From Sphingopyxis sp. (GTDB lineage Bacteria; Pseudomonadota; Alphaproteobacteria; Sphingomonadales; Sphingomonadaceae), in contig PNNB01000015.1 of the NCBI GenBank assembly GCA_013823985.1, positions 186,001-250,000 of the forward strand: DNA of 64,000 bases, given 5' to 3'. The position numbers and the translations under genes are program-made. The notes under the pieces were generated by a model. The model saw only the letters and a program-made list of their open reading frames with translations. It was not told the DNA's origin and made no database searches. This document shows, in pieces, positions 49,249-58,535 of the stretch. How positions within the stretch are numbered: position 1 is the first letter of the stretch; the number at the start of each line of letters is the position of its first letter.

Positions 49249-50424
49249 GTGTCGCTACAGACCAGATTGACTGGCTGGAAAAGCCAGATCGCTGGATGGT
49301 TTATTGACCGCGAATTTTTCATGCGGGCCAATGGCCAAGTCCGGTTTTTGAAGATATCCGCACAACTGCAACGCCGCGTTGCAGGGGTGACCGCTTTTAT
49401 CGTGGGCGCGTGGCTGATCGTCACGCTTGGCATGGCCGTGAACCAGGTCAGCGTGTCCATCGAGCGGATGGCGCTCAACGAAAAAGAAGCCAAGGTCGAA
49501 TCCGCTGAAGAGCGTGTTGCCAATTACCGTGGCTCGATTGATGAGGTCACCAAGGACCTCGAACGTCGCCAGAAAATGCTCGAAAGCCTGAGCGACCAAT
49601 ATCTGGACGAAATCCCCGCAGCCGCAGCCGCCGCAACCGGTTCCGAAGATTCCGCCGAAGCGGACAAGACCGTCAAGACGATCAGCGCGTTGGTTCCCGA
49701 AGCCGCAGGTCTCGCCCGCATCGAAGCACGGCAGATCCGCTTTGCCGAATTGATGACGAAGGTCGCACAGGCCCGCACCCAAAAGGCCGAGGCGGCGATC
49801 CGCCAGTTCGGGCTTAACCCTGACATTCTGGCCCGTCAGGCCACCAGCGCACAGGGTGGTCCCTTCGAATCCTTCTTTGGCAGTTCCAAAAAGGATGTCC
49901 GCGACCCGCGCTTCACCAAACTTGCCATGTCGCTTGGTCGCATGGACGCCATGGAGCGTGCCCTGGCCGCGATCCCCACATCGATGCCCGCCGCGGTGAT
50001 GATGATGTCGAGCGGATTTGGCTATCGCAGCGACCCGTTCACCGGCGCCGGCGCGATGCACAATGGTCTGGATTTCAAAGGCCCCATCGGGACCCCGATT
50101 TTAGCCGCAGCCGATGGCCGCATAACCCATGCCGGGTCGCAAGGCGGCTATGGAAATACAATCGAAATCACGCACGCTAATGGTTTGGTAACCCGTTATG
50201 CCCACTTGTCTGGCTTTAACGTCAAGCTTGGCCAGAAGGTCGCGCGTGGCGCACAAATCGCGCGGATGGGCAGCACAGGTCGTTCGACCGGCAGCCATCT
50301 GCATTTCGAGGTCCGCCTGAACGGTCAGGCTATCAACCCACGGAAGTTTTTGGAGGCTAATCCTGATGTTCTCGAAGTCCAAAGCGTCGCCGGAATCCGT
50401 GCAGACACCAGCGCAAAGGAATAA
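49249..50424 (+). CDS. membrane-anchored M23 metallopeptidase (LmdC-like)
   Basis: A 391 aa protein with an N-terminal cytoplasmic stretch, one transmembrane helix (VAGVTAFIVGAWLIVTLGMAV), a coiled coil (about 65-115) and a C-terminal M23 domain. The zinc ligands are intact: HNGLDF (HxxxD) and HLHFE (HxH), so it should cut peptidoglycan cross-links. GTG 49249 has GGGGTGGG upstream; ATG 49237 does not. It overlaps the bactofilin gene by 59 bp, the arrangement of LmdC-BacA in stalked alphaproteobacteria. Confidence 0.92.
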   Translation: MSLQTRLTGWKSQIAGWFIDREFFMRANGQVRFLKISAQLQRRVAGVTAFIVGAWLIVTLGMAVNQVSVSIERMALNEKEAKVESAEERVANYRGSIDEVTKDLERRQKMLESLSDQYLDEIPAAAAAATGSEDSAEADKTVKTISALVPEAAGLARIEARQIRFAELMTKVAQARTQKAEAAIRQFGLNPDILARQATSAQGGPFESFFGSSKKDVRDPRFTKLAMSLGRMDAMERALAAIPTSMPAAVMMMSSGFGYRSDPFTGAGAMHNGLDFKGPIGTPILAAADGRITHAGSQGGYGNTIEITHANGLVTRYAHLSGFNVKLGQKVARGAQIARMGSTGRSTGSHLHFEVRLNGQAINPRKFLEANPDVLEVQSVAGIRADTSAKE

Positions 50425-50848
50425 TGGCAGCGTGCGTAATAATTCCGGTCACACCTTTTCCATCATCGCGTCCGACGTTGAGATCGTCGGAAACCTGAAC
50501 GCCCGCGTCGATCTGCATATTGATGGCAAGATCCAGGGCGATGTGACCTGCGGCAATCTTGTGCAGGGCGAAGGCAGCATCATCGCCGGCAAGGTCATCG
50601 CGGAATCCGCGCGCCTGTCGGGCAGCGTCGAAGGATCGATTGAAGCCAATGATCTGGTCATTGAATCGACCGCACGCATCACGGGCGATGTCGTCTACAC
50701 CAACCTGACCATCGCACCCGGTGGCCAGATCGAAGGCAAGTTCCGCCACAAGTCCTCAGGCGGTGCACCCAGCATCAGCCGCACCACAGTCGACATCAGC
50801 AAGGTCGCCGACCCTTTGATCCTGGGCACCGAATCCAAAGTCGCTTAA
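50366..50848 (+). CDS. bactofilin family cytoskeletal protein
   Basis: A 160 aa bactofilin (DUF583). The right-handed beta-helix repeat is visible as spaced IVGNLNARVDLHIDGKIQGDV, SIIAGKVIAESARLSGSVEGSI and ARITGDVVYTNLTIAPGGQIEGKF. It polymerises without nucleotide and places cell-wall enzymes such as the M23 peptidase of the overlapping upstream gene. TGGAGG precedes ATG 50366, inside the preceding gene. It ends before a terminator at 50872. Confidence 0.95.
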   Translation: MFSKSKASPESVQTPAQRNNGSVRNNSGHTFSIIASDVEIVGNLNARVDLHIDGKIQGDVTCGNLVQGEGSIIAGKVIAESARLSGSVEGSIEANDLVIESTARITGDVVYTNLTIAPGGQIEGKFRHKSSGGAPSISRTTVDISKVADPLILGTESKVA

Positions 50849-50871
50849 GGGTAAGGGTATCCCACACAAAG

Positions 50872-50897
50872 AGGCGGTCCTTCGGGCCGCCTTTTTT
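50872..50897 (+). terminator. rho-independent terminator of the bactofilin operon
   Basis: Arms AGGCGGTCC (50872-50880) and GGGCCGCCT (50884-50892), loop TTC, followed by a TTTTTGTT tract. One G-U in the stem. Confidence 0.92.
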
Positions 50898-50929
50898 GTT
50901 GCCCGCCGTCCTGCCCTCCCCGCACATAC

Positions 50930-50959
50930 AAAAATGGCCCGAACCATTGGGTCCGGGCC
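50930..50959 (-). terminator. terminator of the glnK-amt operon
   Basis: On the minus strand GGCCCGGACC (50959-50950) pairs with GGTTCGGGCC (50945-50936) with one G-U, followed by ATTTTTG. It lies about 88 bp after the amt stop at 51047. Confidence 0.8.
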
Positions 50960-51046
50960 GTAAGTTGGATGTTCGCGGGAGGAACATCGTGAGGTGGCAG
51001 GGCGTAAAAGGAGAGGAGAGAACGCCCCGCCACCAAGCTTTGAAAC

Positions 51047-52510
51047 TCAATAATTGTAGGCGCGTTCTCCATGGCTGGACAGGTCGAGACCTTCGCGTTC
51101 TGCTTCTTCGGTCGGACGCAGGCCCAGCGTGAACTTGAGACCGTAGAACAGGACAGCCGAGACAACGCCGGTCCACACCACCGTGGTGCCAACAGCCCAC
51201 AGTTGCGAGATCAACTGGTCAACCATTACATATTCGCCGGGGACGGCCGGGAAGACGGTGTAGTCGATCCAGCCCTGACCGCCGAGCGCAGGGTCAGCGA
51301 CAATCGCGGTGCCGATGGCGCCTACGATACCGCCAATGCCGTGCACGCCGAAGACGTCGAGCGTGTCGTCATATTTCAGCTTGTTCTTCACGACCGCTAC
51401 GAAGAGGTAGCAGACCGCCGAAGCGACGAAGCCGAGCAGGATCGACGTCATGGGAGCTGCAAAGCCGCTTGCCGGTGTAATCGCAACCAGACCTGCAACA
51501 GCCCCTGTCACCGCGCCGAGAAGCGAAGGCTTGCCGTGGTGCAGTTGTTCGATGATGCACCATGCAACCGCAGCAGCAGCTGTAGCAACGAAGGTATTCA
51601 TGAAGGCAAGAGCCGCAATACCGTTCGATTCAAGGTTCGATCCGGCGTTGAAACCGAACCAGCCCACCCACAGCAGCGAAGCGCCGATCATGGTCATGGT
51701 CAGGCTGTGCGGCGGGGTGGCTTCTTTGCCAAAGCCGACGCGCTTGCCGATGATGAGGCAGCCGACGAGACCAGCGATACCGGCGTTGATGTGGACAACG
51801 GTACCGCCAGCGAAATCGAGCGCAGCTTTACCCCACAGGAAACCTACATCCGTTGGCGCGTCGACGAGGAAGTCGGGTCCAGCCCAGTACCACACCATGT
51901 GCGCAATCGGGAAATAGGCGAAGGTCAGCCACAGCACGGTGAAGATCATCAGCGGTGTGAACTTGATACGCTCCGCAAAGGCACCGACGATCAGGGCGGG
52001 CGTGATGCAGGCAAAGGTCATCTGGAATATGACGAAGGCATATTCGGGAATATACACATTGTTGCTGAACGTTGCCGCGTAGGTCGTGGTGGTTACGCCC
52101 GCGAGAAACGCCTTGGACAAGCCACCGATGAAGGGACCACCGCTGGTGAACGCAAGGCTGTAGCCATAGGTTACCCAGACAAGTGCCGCGACCGAAACGA
52201 TCATGAACACCTGCATCAGCAGGCTGAGCATATTCTTGGTACGCACGAGGCCGCCGTAAAAGAGCGCCAGGGCGGGGATCGACATCAGCAAGACCAGCGC
52301 GGAGCTGATCAGCATCCATGTGGTGTCGCCCTTGTCGACCATCGTCGCCATCTGCTCGACCGTGGGAGCCTTGATGGGACCTTCGGCAACGGCGGCAGTT
52401 GCTGCCGCTGCGCCATCGGCTACCGCTTCGGCAGCCTCCTGCGCAAAGGCGGGCAAAGCGGCGAACAATGTCGCCCCCGCCGCGCCTATGAATTTGAGTG
52501 TTTTGGACAT
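51047..52510 (-). CDS. amtB: ammonium transporter Amt
   Basis: A 487 aa Amt/Mep/Rh channel with a cleaved signal-like N-terminus (MSKTLKFIGAAGATLFAALPAFA), a short Ala-rich linker and eleven transmembrane helices. Family motifs: FYGGLVRTKNMLSLLMQ, DFAGGTVVHINAGIAGLVG (signature around the first pore His) and DVFGVHGIGGIVGAIGTA (second pore His). It moves ammonium into the cell and is blocked by GlnK. It lies 31 bp after glnK, under one sigma54 promoter. Confidence 0.97.
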   Translation of the reverse strand: MSKTLKFIGAAGATLFAALPAFAQEAAEAVADGAAAATAAVAEGPIKAPTVEQMATMVDKGDTTWMLISSALVLLMSIPALALFYGGLVRTKNMLSLLMQVFMIVSVAALVWVTYGYSLAFTSGGPFIGGLSKAFLAGVTTTTYAATFSNNVYIPEYAFVIFQMTFACITPALIVGAFAERIKFTPLMIFTVLWLTFAYFPIAHMVWYWAGPDFLVDAPTDVGFLWGKAALDFAGGTVVHINAGIAGLVGCLIIGKRVGFGKEATPPHSLTMTMIGASLLWVGWFGFNAGSNLESNGIAALAFMNTFVATAAAAVAWCIIEQLHHGKPSLLGAVTGAVAGLVAITPASGFAAPMTSILLGFVASAVCYLFVAVVKNKLKYDDTLDVFGVHGIGGIVGAIGTAIVADPALGGQGWIDYTVFPAVPGEYVMVDQLISQLWAVGTTVVWTGVVSAVLFYGLKFTLGLRPTEEAEREGLDLSSHGERAYNY

Positions 52511-52541
52511 TTTATGGTTCCCCTAGCTTGATATTGTCGCG

Positions 52542-52880
52542 TCAGAGCGCGGTTTCGTTGGTGTCGCCGGTCCGGATGCGTAACGCACCGGCGAGTTCGA
52601 ATTCGAAAATCTTGCCATCGCCAATCGCGCCGGTTTCGGCGGCATGCTGGATAGCTTCGATTACCGCGGGTGCCTGATCGGTTGCACAGGCAATCTCGAT
52701 TTTCACCTTTGGCACCATGTTGGTTTCATATTCCGCGCCGCGGTAGATTTCGGTCTGGCCCTTTTGACGGCCGAAGCCTTTGACCTCGGTCACCGTCATG
52801 CCCGACACACCAAGCGCGGTCAGCGCTTCGCGGACCGGGTCAAGCTTGTGCGGCTTTATCACTGCTATAATATATTTCAT
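52542..52880 (-). CDS. glnK: nitrogen regulatory protein P-II (GlnK)
   Basis: A 112 aa PII protein. The T-loop (FGRQKGQTEIYRGAEYETNMVPKVKIE) contains Tyr51, the uridylylation site. The B-loop (ETGAIGDGKIFEFEL) binds ATP/2-oxoglutarate. The linkage to amt identifies it as GlnK rather than GlnB. ATG 52880 has GGGGGTG upstream and a leader of about 20 nt from the predicted sigma54 start. The glnE product at 58532-61216 is a known PII-controlled enzyme. Confidence 0.95.
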   Translation of the reverse strand: MKYIIAVIKPHKLDPVREALTALGVSGMTVTEVKGFGRQKGQTEIYRGAEYETNMVPKVKIEIACATDQAPAVIEAIQHAAETGAIGDGKIFEFELAGALRIRTGDTNETAL

Positions 52881-52910
52881 GCACACCCCCGTTGGTTGTG
52901 CAGTGCAATA

Positions 52911-52926
52911 TGCAAACGCCGTGCCA
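52911..52926 (-). promoter_or_regulatory. consensus sigma54 promoter of glnK-amt
   Basis: On the minus strand TGGCACG-GCGT-TTGCA, a full match to the -24/-12 consensus TGGCACG-N4-TTGC with correct spacing. The start of transcription would be near 52900, 20 nt before the glnK ATG. Confidence 0.93.
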
Positions 52927-53001
52927 GAATCCCGTAACGCCGGAATGCGTGAGTTTTGCGTTAGGACTCGGGTGGAATCAAATCGGGAACATGTTAACAC
53001 T

Positions 53002-53018
53002 TGCTTAAATATTGAGCA
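53002..53018 (-). promoter_or_regulatory. NtrC-type enhancer site (proximal)
   Basis: TGC-N11-GCA palindrome (TGCTTAAATATTGAGCA), the 17 bp NtrC format, centred at about -110 from the predicted start at 52900. Confidence 0.75.
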
Positions 53019-53030
53019 GCACCTTTGGAC

Positions 53031-53047
53031 TGCCTAAATATTGTGCA
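53031..53047 (-). promoter_or_regulatory. NtrC-type enhancer site (distal)
   Basis: TGC-N11-GCA palindrome (TGCCTAAATATTGTGCA), nearly identical to the proximal copy, centred at about -139. The 29 bp centre spacing is close to three helical turns, so the pair can sit on one face. Confidence 0.75.
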
Positions 53048-53050
53048 GTA

Positions 53051-53755
53051 TTAACCTATGACGATTGCCGCCCAAACAGGCAGATGGTCCGACGCCTGCT
53101 TTGCCAGGGGGGAGACATGGCAGCCCGCCTCGGTCACCCGAAGTTCATGGCTGACGATGATGCGATCAAGTCGCGCCACCGGACGCGCGGTGTGAAAGCT
53201 CTTCGGTGTCTGGACCAGACGATGGTGATGGAAGGCAAGTTCGCTGAGCGCACCGCTGTCCGACCATTGGTTGAAATCGCCCATCATGACGGTCGGCATA
53301 ATCCGGGGACAGGCATCGATCGCCGCCAGCAAAGCGCGGATTTGTTTGCGCCGCCACAGCCCGGACAGGTCAAGATGCACCCCGATCACGCGCAGCGCAT
53401 GTCCGGCCACCGAGAGCTCTGCCATCACCGCACCGCGGGGTTCGAGCGTGGGCATTTCAATCGGCTCGGCGCGGCGCACTTCGATGCCCTTACGCACCAA
53501 GACTGCATTTCCGTGCCAGCCGATGGCCGCCGGCCGGAAGTGCAGGGGTACAGGAGTCCACGGCGTCTCCGCCTCCAGCATGGCGAGCGGAAGGGCGCTG
53601 ACCCGCGCGCCAAAGCGCCTGTCCACCTCTTGCAAGGTGATGATGTCGGCGTCGATTTCATTCAACACACTGATGATACGCGCGGGGTTCCGCCGCTGGT
53701 CAAGCCCTACGGCCTTGCGAATATTATAGGTCGCAACCTTGATCGCATGACTCAT
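53051..53755 (-). CDS. endonuclease/exonuclease/phosphatase family protein
   Basis: A 234 aa EEP-fold metal-dependent hydrolase. The family residues are seen in ATYNIRKAVG, LQEVDRRFG, GVHLDLSG, MGDFNQWSDS and the C-terminal SDHLPVWA. The substrate (DNA, phospholipid or other) cannot be told. It is the last gene of a three-gene minus-strand operon and overlaps the DUF2007 gene by four bases. Its stop lies next to the enhancers of glnK. Confidence 0.88.
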   Translation of the reverse strand: MSHAIKVATYNIRKAVGLDQRRNPARIISVLNEIDADIITLQEVDRRFGARVSALPLAMLEAETPWTPVPLHFRPAAIGWHGNAVLVRKGIEVRRAEPIEMPTLEPRGAVMAELSVAGHALRVIGVHLDLSGLWRRKQIRALLAAIDACPRIMPTVMMGDFNQWSDSGALSELAFHHHRLVQTPKSFHTARPVARLDRIIVSHELRVTEAGCHVSPLAKQASDHLPVWAAIVIG

Positions 53756-53964
53756 GCGCTGCCGACCTCGCGCAGGATCTGCTCTGCCTCGTCCCGGTCT
53801 TCATCCAGCACCATCAGCCGCACCGGAATGGCAAAGGCCGCGCTGTCGGCGATGTTCATTCCGGCATCGAACGTCACCGCATGCAGCCCATGCGATTCAA
53901 GCAGGGTGCGGGCGATTTCAGCCTCTATGCCGTTGGGATAACGGGCCAGTTCGACAAGGGACAT
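53752..53964 (-). CDS. DUF2007 family protein
   Basis: A 70 aa protein (MSLVELARYPNGIEAEIARTLLESHGLHAVTFD...IPVRLMVLDEDRDEAEQILREV) with the ACT-like beta-alpha-beta pattern of DUF2007, called a putative signal-transducing protein family. ATG 53964 is preferred since a longer frame overlaps the upstream gene. Its stop overlaps the nuclease start (ATGA). The function is not known. Confidence 0.85.
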   Translation of the reverse strand: MSLVELARYPNGIEAEIARTLLESHGLHAVTFDAGMNIADSAAFAIPVRLMVLDEDRDEAEQILREVGSA

Positions 53965-53972
53965 GCGTCGGT

Positions 53973-54533
53973 CTAGTTCGCCGGTCCGAAATAGCGGTCG
54001 GTCGAGCGGGTCGGCAAACCGTCGATGCTTTTCGTGCGGCCTTTGGTTTTCGTAAGCCATGCATCCGCATCGGCCTGCGCATGATATTTGGTCAATGTAT
54101 CGCGTTCACGCTCCAGTGTCATGAAGGGCACGCCCCAGCCGCAACTGCTTTGCACGCTTTCGACCTCGATCACGAAAATCTGCCGCGTCCCCGGCAATAT
54201 GGTGAAATGGTCCGCAAGAGCGTCCCATTCATCGTCCTGCGGCAGAACCGGACGGCCACGACCATAGATCCGCACGATCAGCGCGGGGCGGTCGAAATCG
54301 CAGAACATGATGGTGATCCGCCCGTCGGCCAACAAATGGGCATGCGTTTCATTCCCCGACCCGCCGAGATCCAGATAGGCCACCCGCTCGGGCGACAGCA
54401 CGCGAAAGCTGTCATAGCCTTTCGGGGACAGATTGATCCGTCCGTCTTCGGCAGCGGTTGCGGCAAAGAAAATCGGTTGTTTGCCGATCATCTCCATATG
54501 TTTCGCGGTCAGGGTGTCGGTAAAGTCGGCCAT
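53973..54533 (-). CDS. pyridoxamine 5'-phosphate oxidase family protein
   Basis: A 186 aa split-barrel flavin-binding protein (FFAATAAEDGRINLSPKGYDSFRVLSPERVAYLDLGGSGNETHAHLLADGRITIMFCDFD). It is of the PNPOx-like group with unknown substrate; it is not PdxH. ATG 54533 gives MADFTD; six further codons upstream are possible. First gene of the operon with DUF2007 and the EEP protein. Confidence 0.87.
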   Translation of the reverse strand: MADFTDTLTAKHMEMIGKQPIFFAATAAEDGRINLSPKGYDSFRVLSPERVAYLDLGGSGNETHAHLLADGRITIMFCDFDRPALIVRIYGRGRPVLPQDDEWDALADHFTILPGTRQIFVIEVESVQSSCGWGVPFMTLERERDTLTKYHAQADADAWLTKTKGRTKSIDGLPTRSTDRYFGPAN

Positions 54534-54570
54534 GACCCCGTTTTGACGCAATTACCGATGCAGCGCAACC

Positions 54571-55761
54571 TCAGCACGACGAGCCGGGTATGGGGATGCC
54601 CAGTGGCCCCTTGCACGCCTTGGGCTTACGCGCAGGCGCACCGTCCTGTCCGCCCGCCGCGCCCATCGACCCCATTCCGGTCATGAAGCTGGAAAAGGCC
54701 CGGAAACGGACTTTCGCCGTCCAGTCGATATTCCATACCGCTTTGGGATCGGCTGGCTTGGGCGGAAAGGAGAAATTCTCCTCCGGACCAAAGGCGTTTA
54801 TGCTGCCGAACATCATCCCGCCGGCCGCAGCTTTCGCCTCGGCAGGGATGGAACAATTGGTCTGGGTGGGCGGCAATATATTCTTCGCCGCAATCTGCCG
54901 CTGCACCTCGGCAGGGGAAAGCCAATCCATATCGACCCCGCCATCGCGGCTGTTGGCCGATGTCCACATCACAAGATCGCCGCCCTGCCCTGCGCGGTCC
55001 ATGCCGCCCATGGCCCATGCAACATAGCCCGTCGCGGTGGGGACGCTGTTCCATTTCAGCAATATCGCGCCCAATTGCTCCGACGGATTCACATTCAACG
55101 AGGCCATATAGTCGTTCATCAGCGCAAATTTGATTTCCGGTGTATAGGCGCTCGCCACCCGATGTTCCCCGCGCAGCGAGGAACCCGATTTCGGTTGCTT
55201 GCCATTCGATCCATTTGGCCACCATGCCGCATTGGCATCGCGCGCCGCGGCGGCCGCCTGCATGCCGCGCATCTGGGCCGGCATATTCGCGGGCATTTGC
55301 GCAGTCGGCATTTTCGCAAAGTCGATGATGAAAGGCTGGCCCTTGGGCGCCTTGGTATAGCAGCCCCAGAACATCAGCAGACGCCCTTTCGGCTTTTCCA
55401 TGCCGCGCGGGTCATAATCGCGGTCAGGCTTCGATGGCTTGCCGGGCGCATCGCCGAGCAGCGGGACCGATTTGCCCATTTTGGCCGAAGGCTGGAAGAA
55501 ATGATCGGCCTTTTCCGGTTGCTGCGGGGAGGGCGTGGCCGATGTGAGCTTGAGGTCCAGCATATAGCTGTCGCCGCCGCCACCGCCGAACATTCCGCCA
55601 AGCCCGCCGCCCATCATGGCGCCCATGCCCATGCCCGACATGGTCGAGACATCCATGCTATATTGCGCTTTAGGGCCCGTGGTTTTCTGGGCTGAACTGG
55701 GAACCGTCGCCAGAACGGCGGCAACTGCCGCCAAAGAGGCATATCGTGATAATGTACGCAT
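54571..55761 (-). CDS. secreted Met/Gly-rich hypothetical protein
   Basis: A 396 aa exported protein with a signal peptide (MRTLSRYASLAAVAAVLATVPSSA). A Gly/Met-rich segment (SGMGMGAMMGGGLGGMFGGGGG, in part) follows, then a globular part with several tryptophans (KGRLLMFWGCYTKAPKGQP, ATGYVAWAMGGMDRAGQGGDLVMW). The C-terminus has three cysteines (KACKGPLGIPIPGSSC). AGGAGTGG precedes ATG 55761. The family is not known to me; a surface or envelope role is only an inference. Confidence 0.75.
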   Translation of the reverse strand: MRTLSRYASLAAVAAVLATVPSSAQKTTGPKAQYSMDVSTMSGMGMGAMMGGGLGGMFGGGGGDSYMLDLKLTSATPSPQQPEKADHFFQPSAKMGKSVPLLGDAPGKPSKPDRDYDPRGMEKPKGRLLMFWGCYTKAPKGQPFIIDFAKMPTAQMPANMPAQMRGMQAAAAARDANAAWWPNGSNGKQPKSGSSLRGEHRVASAYTPEIKFALMNDYMASLNVNPSEQLGAILLKWNSVPTATGYVAWAMGGMDRAGQGGDLVMWTSANSRDGGVDMDWLSPAEVQRQIAAKNILPPTQTNCSIPAEAKAAAGGMMFGSINAFGPEENFSFPPKPADPKAVWNIDWTAKVRFRAFSSFMTGMGSMGAAGGQDGAPARKPKACKGPLGIPIPGSSC

Positions 55762-55864
55762 GTTTCCACTCCTGGGTTTCCGGACCTGTTCGCCCGGATC
55801 AAACATGCGACCCGATTCTCCTTATGCGCCGACTATATGCCTGTCGCCAGACGAAGCAAGCCTG

Positions 55865-57292
55865 TTACCCGGCGGTGCCACCGACGGTCAGCGCGCTGAC
55901 CAAAGTCGTCGGCTGACCCACACCTGCAGGAACGCTCTGCCCCGCCTTGCCGCAGATGCCGACACCTTCGTCGAGCGCCATGTCGTTACCGATGCCCGTC
56001 ACATTGTTGAGCGCAGTGAAGCCGTCGCCGATCAGCGTGGCACCCTTGATCGGATCGCCCAGCTTTCCGTCCTTGACCAGATAGGCCTCGGTGCAGCTGA
56101 ACACGAATTTGCCCGACACGATATCGACCTGCCCGCCGCCAAAGCTTTTGGCGAAGATGCCGTTTTTCACACGGCTCAGAAGCTCTGCCGGATCGTCATT
56201 GCCACCGCGCATGAAGGTGTTGGTCATGCGGGGCATCGGTGCGTGGGCATAGCTTTCGCGGCGGCCATTGCCGGTGGGCTCCACACCCATCAGCCGCGCG
56301 TTCATCCGGTCCTGCATATAGGCGCGCAGGATGCCGTCTTCGATCAGGACATTTTCCTGCGTCGGCGTGCCTTCATCATCGATCGACAGCGAACCGCGCC
56401 GGTTCAGCATCGTTCCATCGTCGACCACGGTCACGCCGGGTGCAGCGACCCGCTGCCCGATCTTGCCGGAAAAGACCGACGATCCCTTGCGGTTGAAATC
56501 ACCTTCCAGACCATGGCCGACGGCCTCATGCAGCAACACGCCCGGCCAGCCCGGTCCGAGCAGCACGGTCATCTCGCCCGCCGGTGCGGCAACCGAGCGC
56601 AAATTGGTCAGCGCCTGGGCGAGGGCTTCGTCAATGGCATGTTCCCATTCATGGTCCTCGAACAGCTTGTCGTAGAGATAGCGTCCGCCAAAGCCGTAAT
56701 TTCCGCTTTCGCGGCGGTCGCCGTCCTGCGCCACGATCGACACGTTCAGCCGCACGAGCGGACGCACATCGGTCGCGACAAAGCCATCGGCGCGCACAAT
56801 TTCCACCACGGTCCAGCTACCCGAAAGGCTGACGCTCACCTGCGCAACGCGCGGATCGCGGGCGCGGGCGGCGGCATCGATTTTCTGGCACAGCGCCACC
56901 TTCTGCGCAAAGGGCACGAGTTCGAGCGGGTTGCCGTCGGTATAGAGATGCCGGTTATTCTTGCGCGGCGGGGCGGCTGGCTGATCCTTCGCAGGGTCAA
57001 GCAGCTTCAAGGTTTCGCCCGCGCGCCGGATGGCGGCTTCGCTCATGTCGTTGGCATGGCTGAAGCCCGTCATCTCGCCCGAGACGCCGCGCAGGCCGAA
57101 GCCCGAACCGGTGGAATAATCCGCCATCTTCAGACGGCCATCGTCAAAGCCGAAACTCTCCGTCGCGCTATATTGCAGATAGAGTTCCCCGTCATCGCAG
57201 GCCTTGAGCGCCTCGCGGGTCAGCCGCTGCGCCGCATCGGGGTCCAGCAGGCCGGGTTGGTAGAGATAGGAACGGGGATCGGTATAAGTCAT
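55865..57292 (-). CDS. tldD: metalloprotease TldD
   Basis: A 475 aa TldD subunit of the TldD/TldE protease, which degrades unfolded peptides and matures some peptide antibiotics. The zinc motif is [11 protein letters not shown] (about residues 249-259), with the third ligand Cys in [11 protein letters not shown]. The length matches E. coli TldD (481). ATG 57292 is used; a longer frame would run into the divergent tgt gene. No tldE is present nearby. Confidence 0.94.
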   Translation of the reverse strand: MTYTDPRSYLYQPGLLDPDAAQRLTREALKACDDGELYLQYSATESFGFDDGRLKMADYSTGSGFGLRGVSGEMTGFSHANDMSEAAIRRAGETLKLLDPAKDQPAAPPRKNNRHLYTDGNPLELVPFAQKVALCQKIDAAARARDPRVAQVSVSLSGSWTVVEIVRADGFVATDVRPLVRLNVSIVAQDGDRRESGNYGFGGRYLYDKLFEDHEWEHAIDEALAQALTNLRSVAAPAGEMTVLLGPGWPGVLLHEAVGHGLEGDFNRKGSSVFSGKIGQRVAAPGVTVVDDGTMLNRRGSLSIDDEGTPTQENVLIEDGILRAYMQDRMNARLMGVEPTGNGRRESYAHAPMPRMTNTFMRGGNDDPAELLSRVKNGIFAKSFGGGQVDIVSGKFVFSCTEAYLVKDGKLGDPIKGATLIGDGFTALNNVTGIGNDMALDEGVGICGKAGQSVPAGVGQPTTLVSALTVGGTAG

Positions 57293-57407
57293 GCCCCCTA
57301 TATGGAGAAGCAATGCGGAAGCGAAAAGGTCTAATATAAAACAATGCGGCGGGCCGCTGGAGCCGCATGCCCTTCCCTCTGCAATCAACCCTGCTAAAGC
57401 GACGGCG

Positions 57408-58535
57408 ATGAAAAGCCGATTCCAGTTTTCGATTTCCGCCACCAGCGGCAAGGCCCGCACGGGAACCATCCAGATGATGCGCGGCGAAATCCGCACGCCT
57501 GCCTTCATGCCCGTCGGCACCGCCGCGACCGTCAAGGCCATGCGCCCTGCCGAAGTGCGCGCGACGGGGGCCGACATCATCTTGGGCAACACCTATCATC
57601 TGATGCTGCGCCCCGGGGCCGAACGCGTGGCGCGGCTGGGCGGGCTGCACAAATTCTCCGGCTGGGACCGGCCGATCCTGACCGACAGCGGTGGCTATCA
57701 GGTGATGAGCCTGTCGGCTTTACGCAAAATCACCGAGGAAGGCGTCTCCTTTTCCAGCCATCTCGACGGGTCGAAGCATATGCTGTCGCCCGAACGGTCG
57801 ATGGAAATCCAGCGCTTGCTGGGGTCGGACATTGTCATGGCCTTTGACGAATGCCCCGCCAATGGCGTCAGCCGCGACGAAGCGATCAAGTCGATGGAAC
57901 TGTCGATGCGCTGGGCAAAGCGTTCGCGCGATGCCTTTGATGCAGGCGGCGCGCATGCCGAGCAGGCGGCGCTGTTCGGTATCCAGCAAGGATCGCTGGA
58001 CGAAGAATTGCGCAAACGTTCCGCCGATGCGCTGATCGACATCGGCTTTGACGGCTATGCGGTGGGCGGCCTTGCCGTGGGTGAGGGGCAGGAGGCGATG
58101 TTCGGCTGTCTGGATTATGCCCCCGACCAGTTGCCCGCCGACCGGCCGCGCTATTTGATGGGCGTGGGCAAGCCCGACGATCTGGTCGGCGCGGTCGAGC
58201 GCGGGATCGATATGTTCGACTGCGTCCTGCCGACCCGCAGCGGACGCAATGGACAGGCCTTTACCCATTCGGGCCCCATCAATATCCGCAACGCCAAATT
58301 TGCCGAAGACCAGGGCCCGATTGACGAACGCTGCACCTGCCCCGTCTGTGCCACATGGACGCGGGCCTATGTGCACCACCTGATCCGTTCCGGCGAGATT
58401 TTGGGCGCGATGCTGATGACGCAGCATAATCTGCATTATTACCAGATGCTGATGGCCGATATGCGCGCCGCCATTGCCGAAGACCGCTTTGCGGCCTTTG
58501 CCGCCGATTTCCGCCGAGACTATCTGAAGCAATGA
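57408..58535 (+). CDS. tgt: tRNA-guanine(34) transglycosylase Tgt
   Basis: A 375 aa TIM-barrel enzyme that swaps guanine for preQ1 in the anticodon of Asp, Asn, His and Tyr tRNAs. Motifs: [11 protein letters not shown] with the general acid Asp, [17 protein letters not shown], the nucleophile Asp in MFDCVLPTR, and the zinc set CTCPVC...H. ATG 57408 is used. The stop overlaps the glnE start (ATGA), so the two are coupled. Confidence 0.97.
   Translation: MKSRFQFSISATSGKARTGTIQMMRGEIRTPAFMPVGTAATVKAMRPAEVRATGADIILGNTYHLMLRPGAERVARLGGLHKFSGWDRPILTDSGGYQVMSLSALRKITEEGVSFSSHLDGSKHMLSPERSMEIQRLLGSDIVMAFDECPANGVSRDEAIKSMELSMRWAKRSRDAFDAGGAHAEQAALFGIQQGSLDEELRKRSADALIDIGFDGYAVGGLAVGEGQEAMFGCLDYAPDQLPADRPRYLMGVGKPDDLVGAVERGIDMFDCVLPTRSGRNGQAFTHSGPINIRNAKFAEDQGPIDERCTCPVCATWTRAYVHHLIRSGEILGAMLMTQHNLHYYQMLMADMRAAIAEDRFAAFAADFRRDYLKQ

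Noticed and set aside
51071..52531. 486-codon plus-strand frame opposite amtB
   Set aside because: The translation is highly polar without any motif, while the minus strand codes a complete Amt with signature residues.
55616..57334. 572-codon plus-strand frame across the secreted protein and tldD
   Set aside because: It spans two genes and an intergenic gap antisense; tldD has the [11 protein letters not shown] zinc motif.
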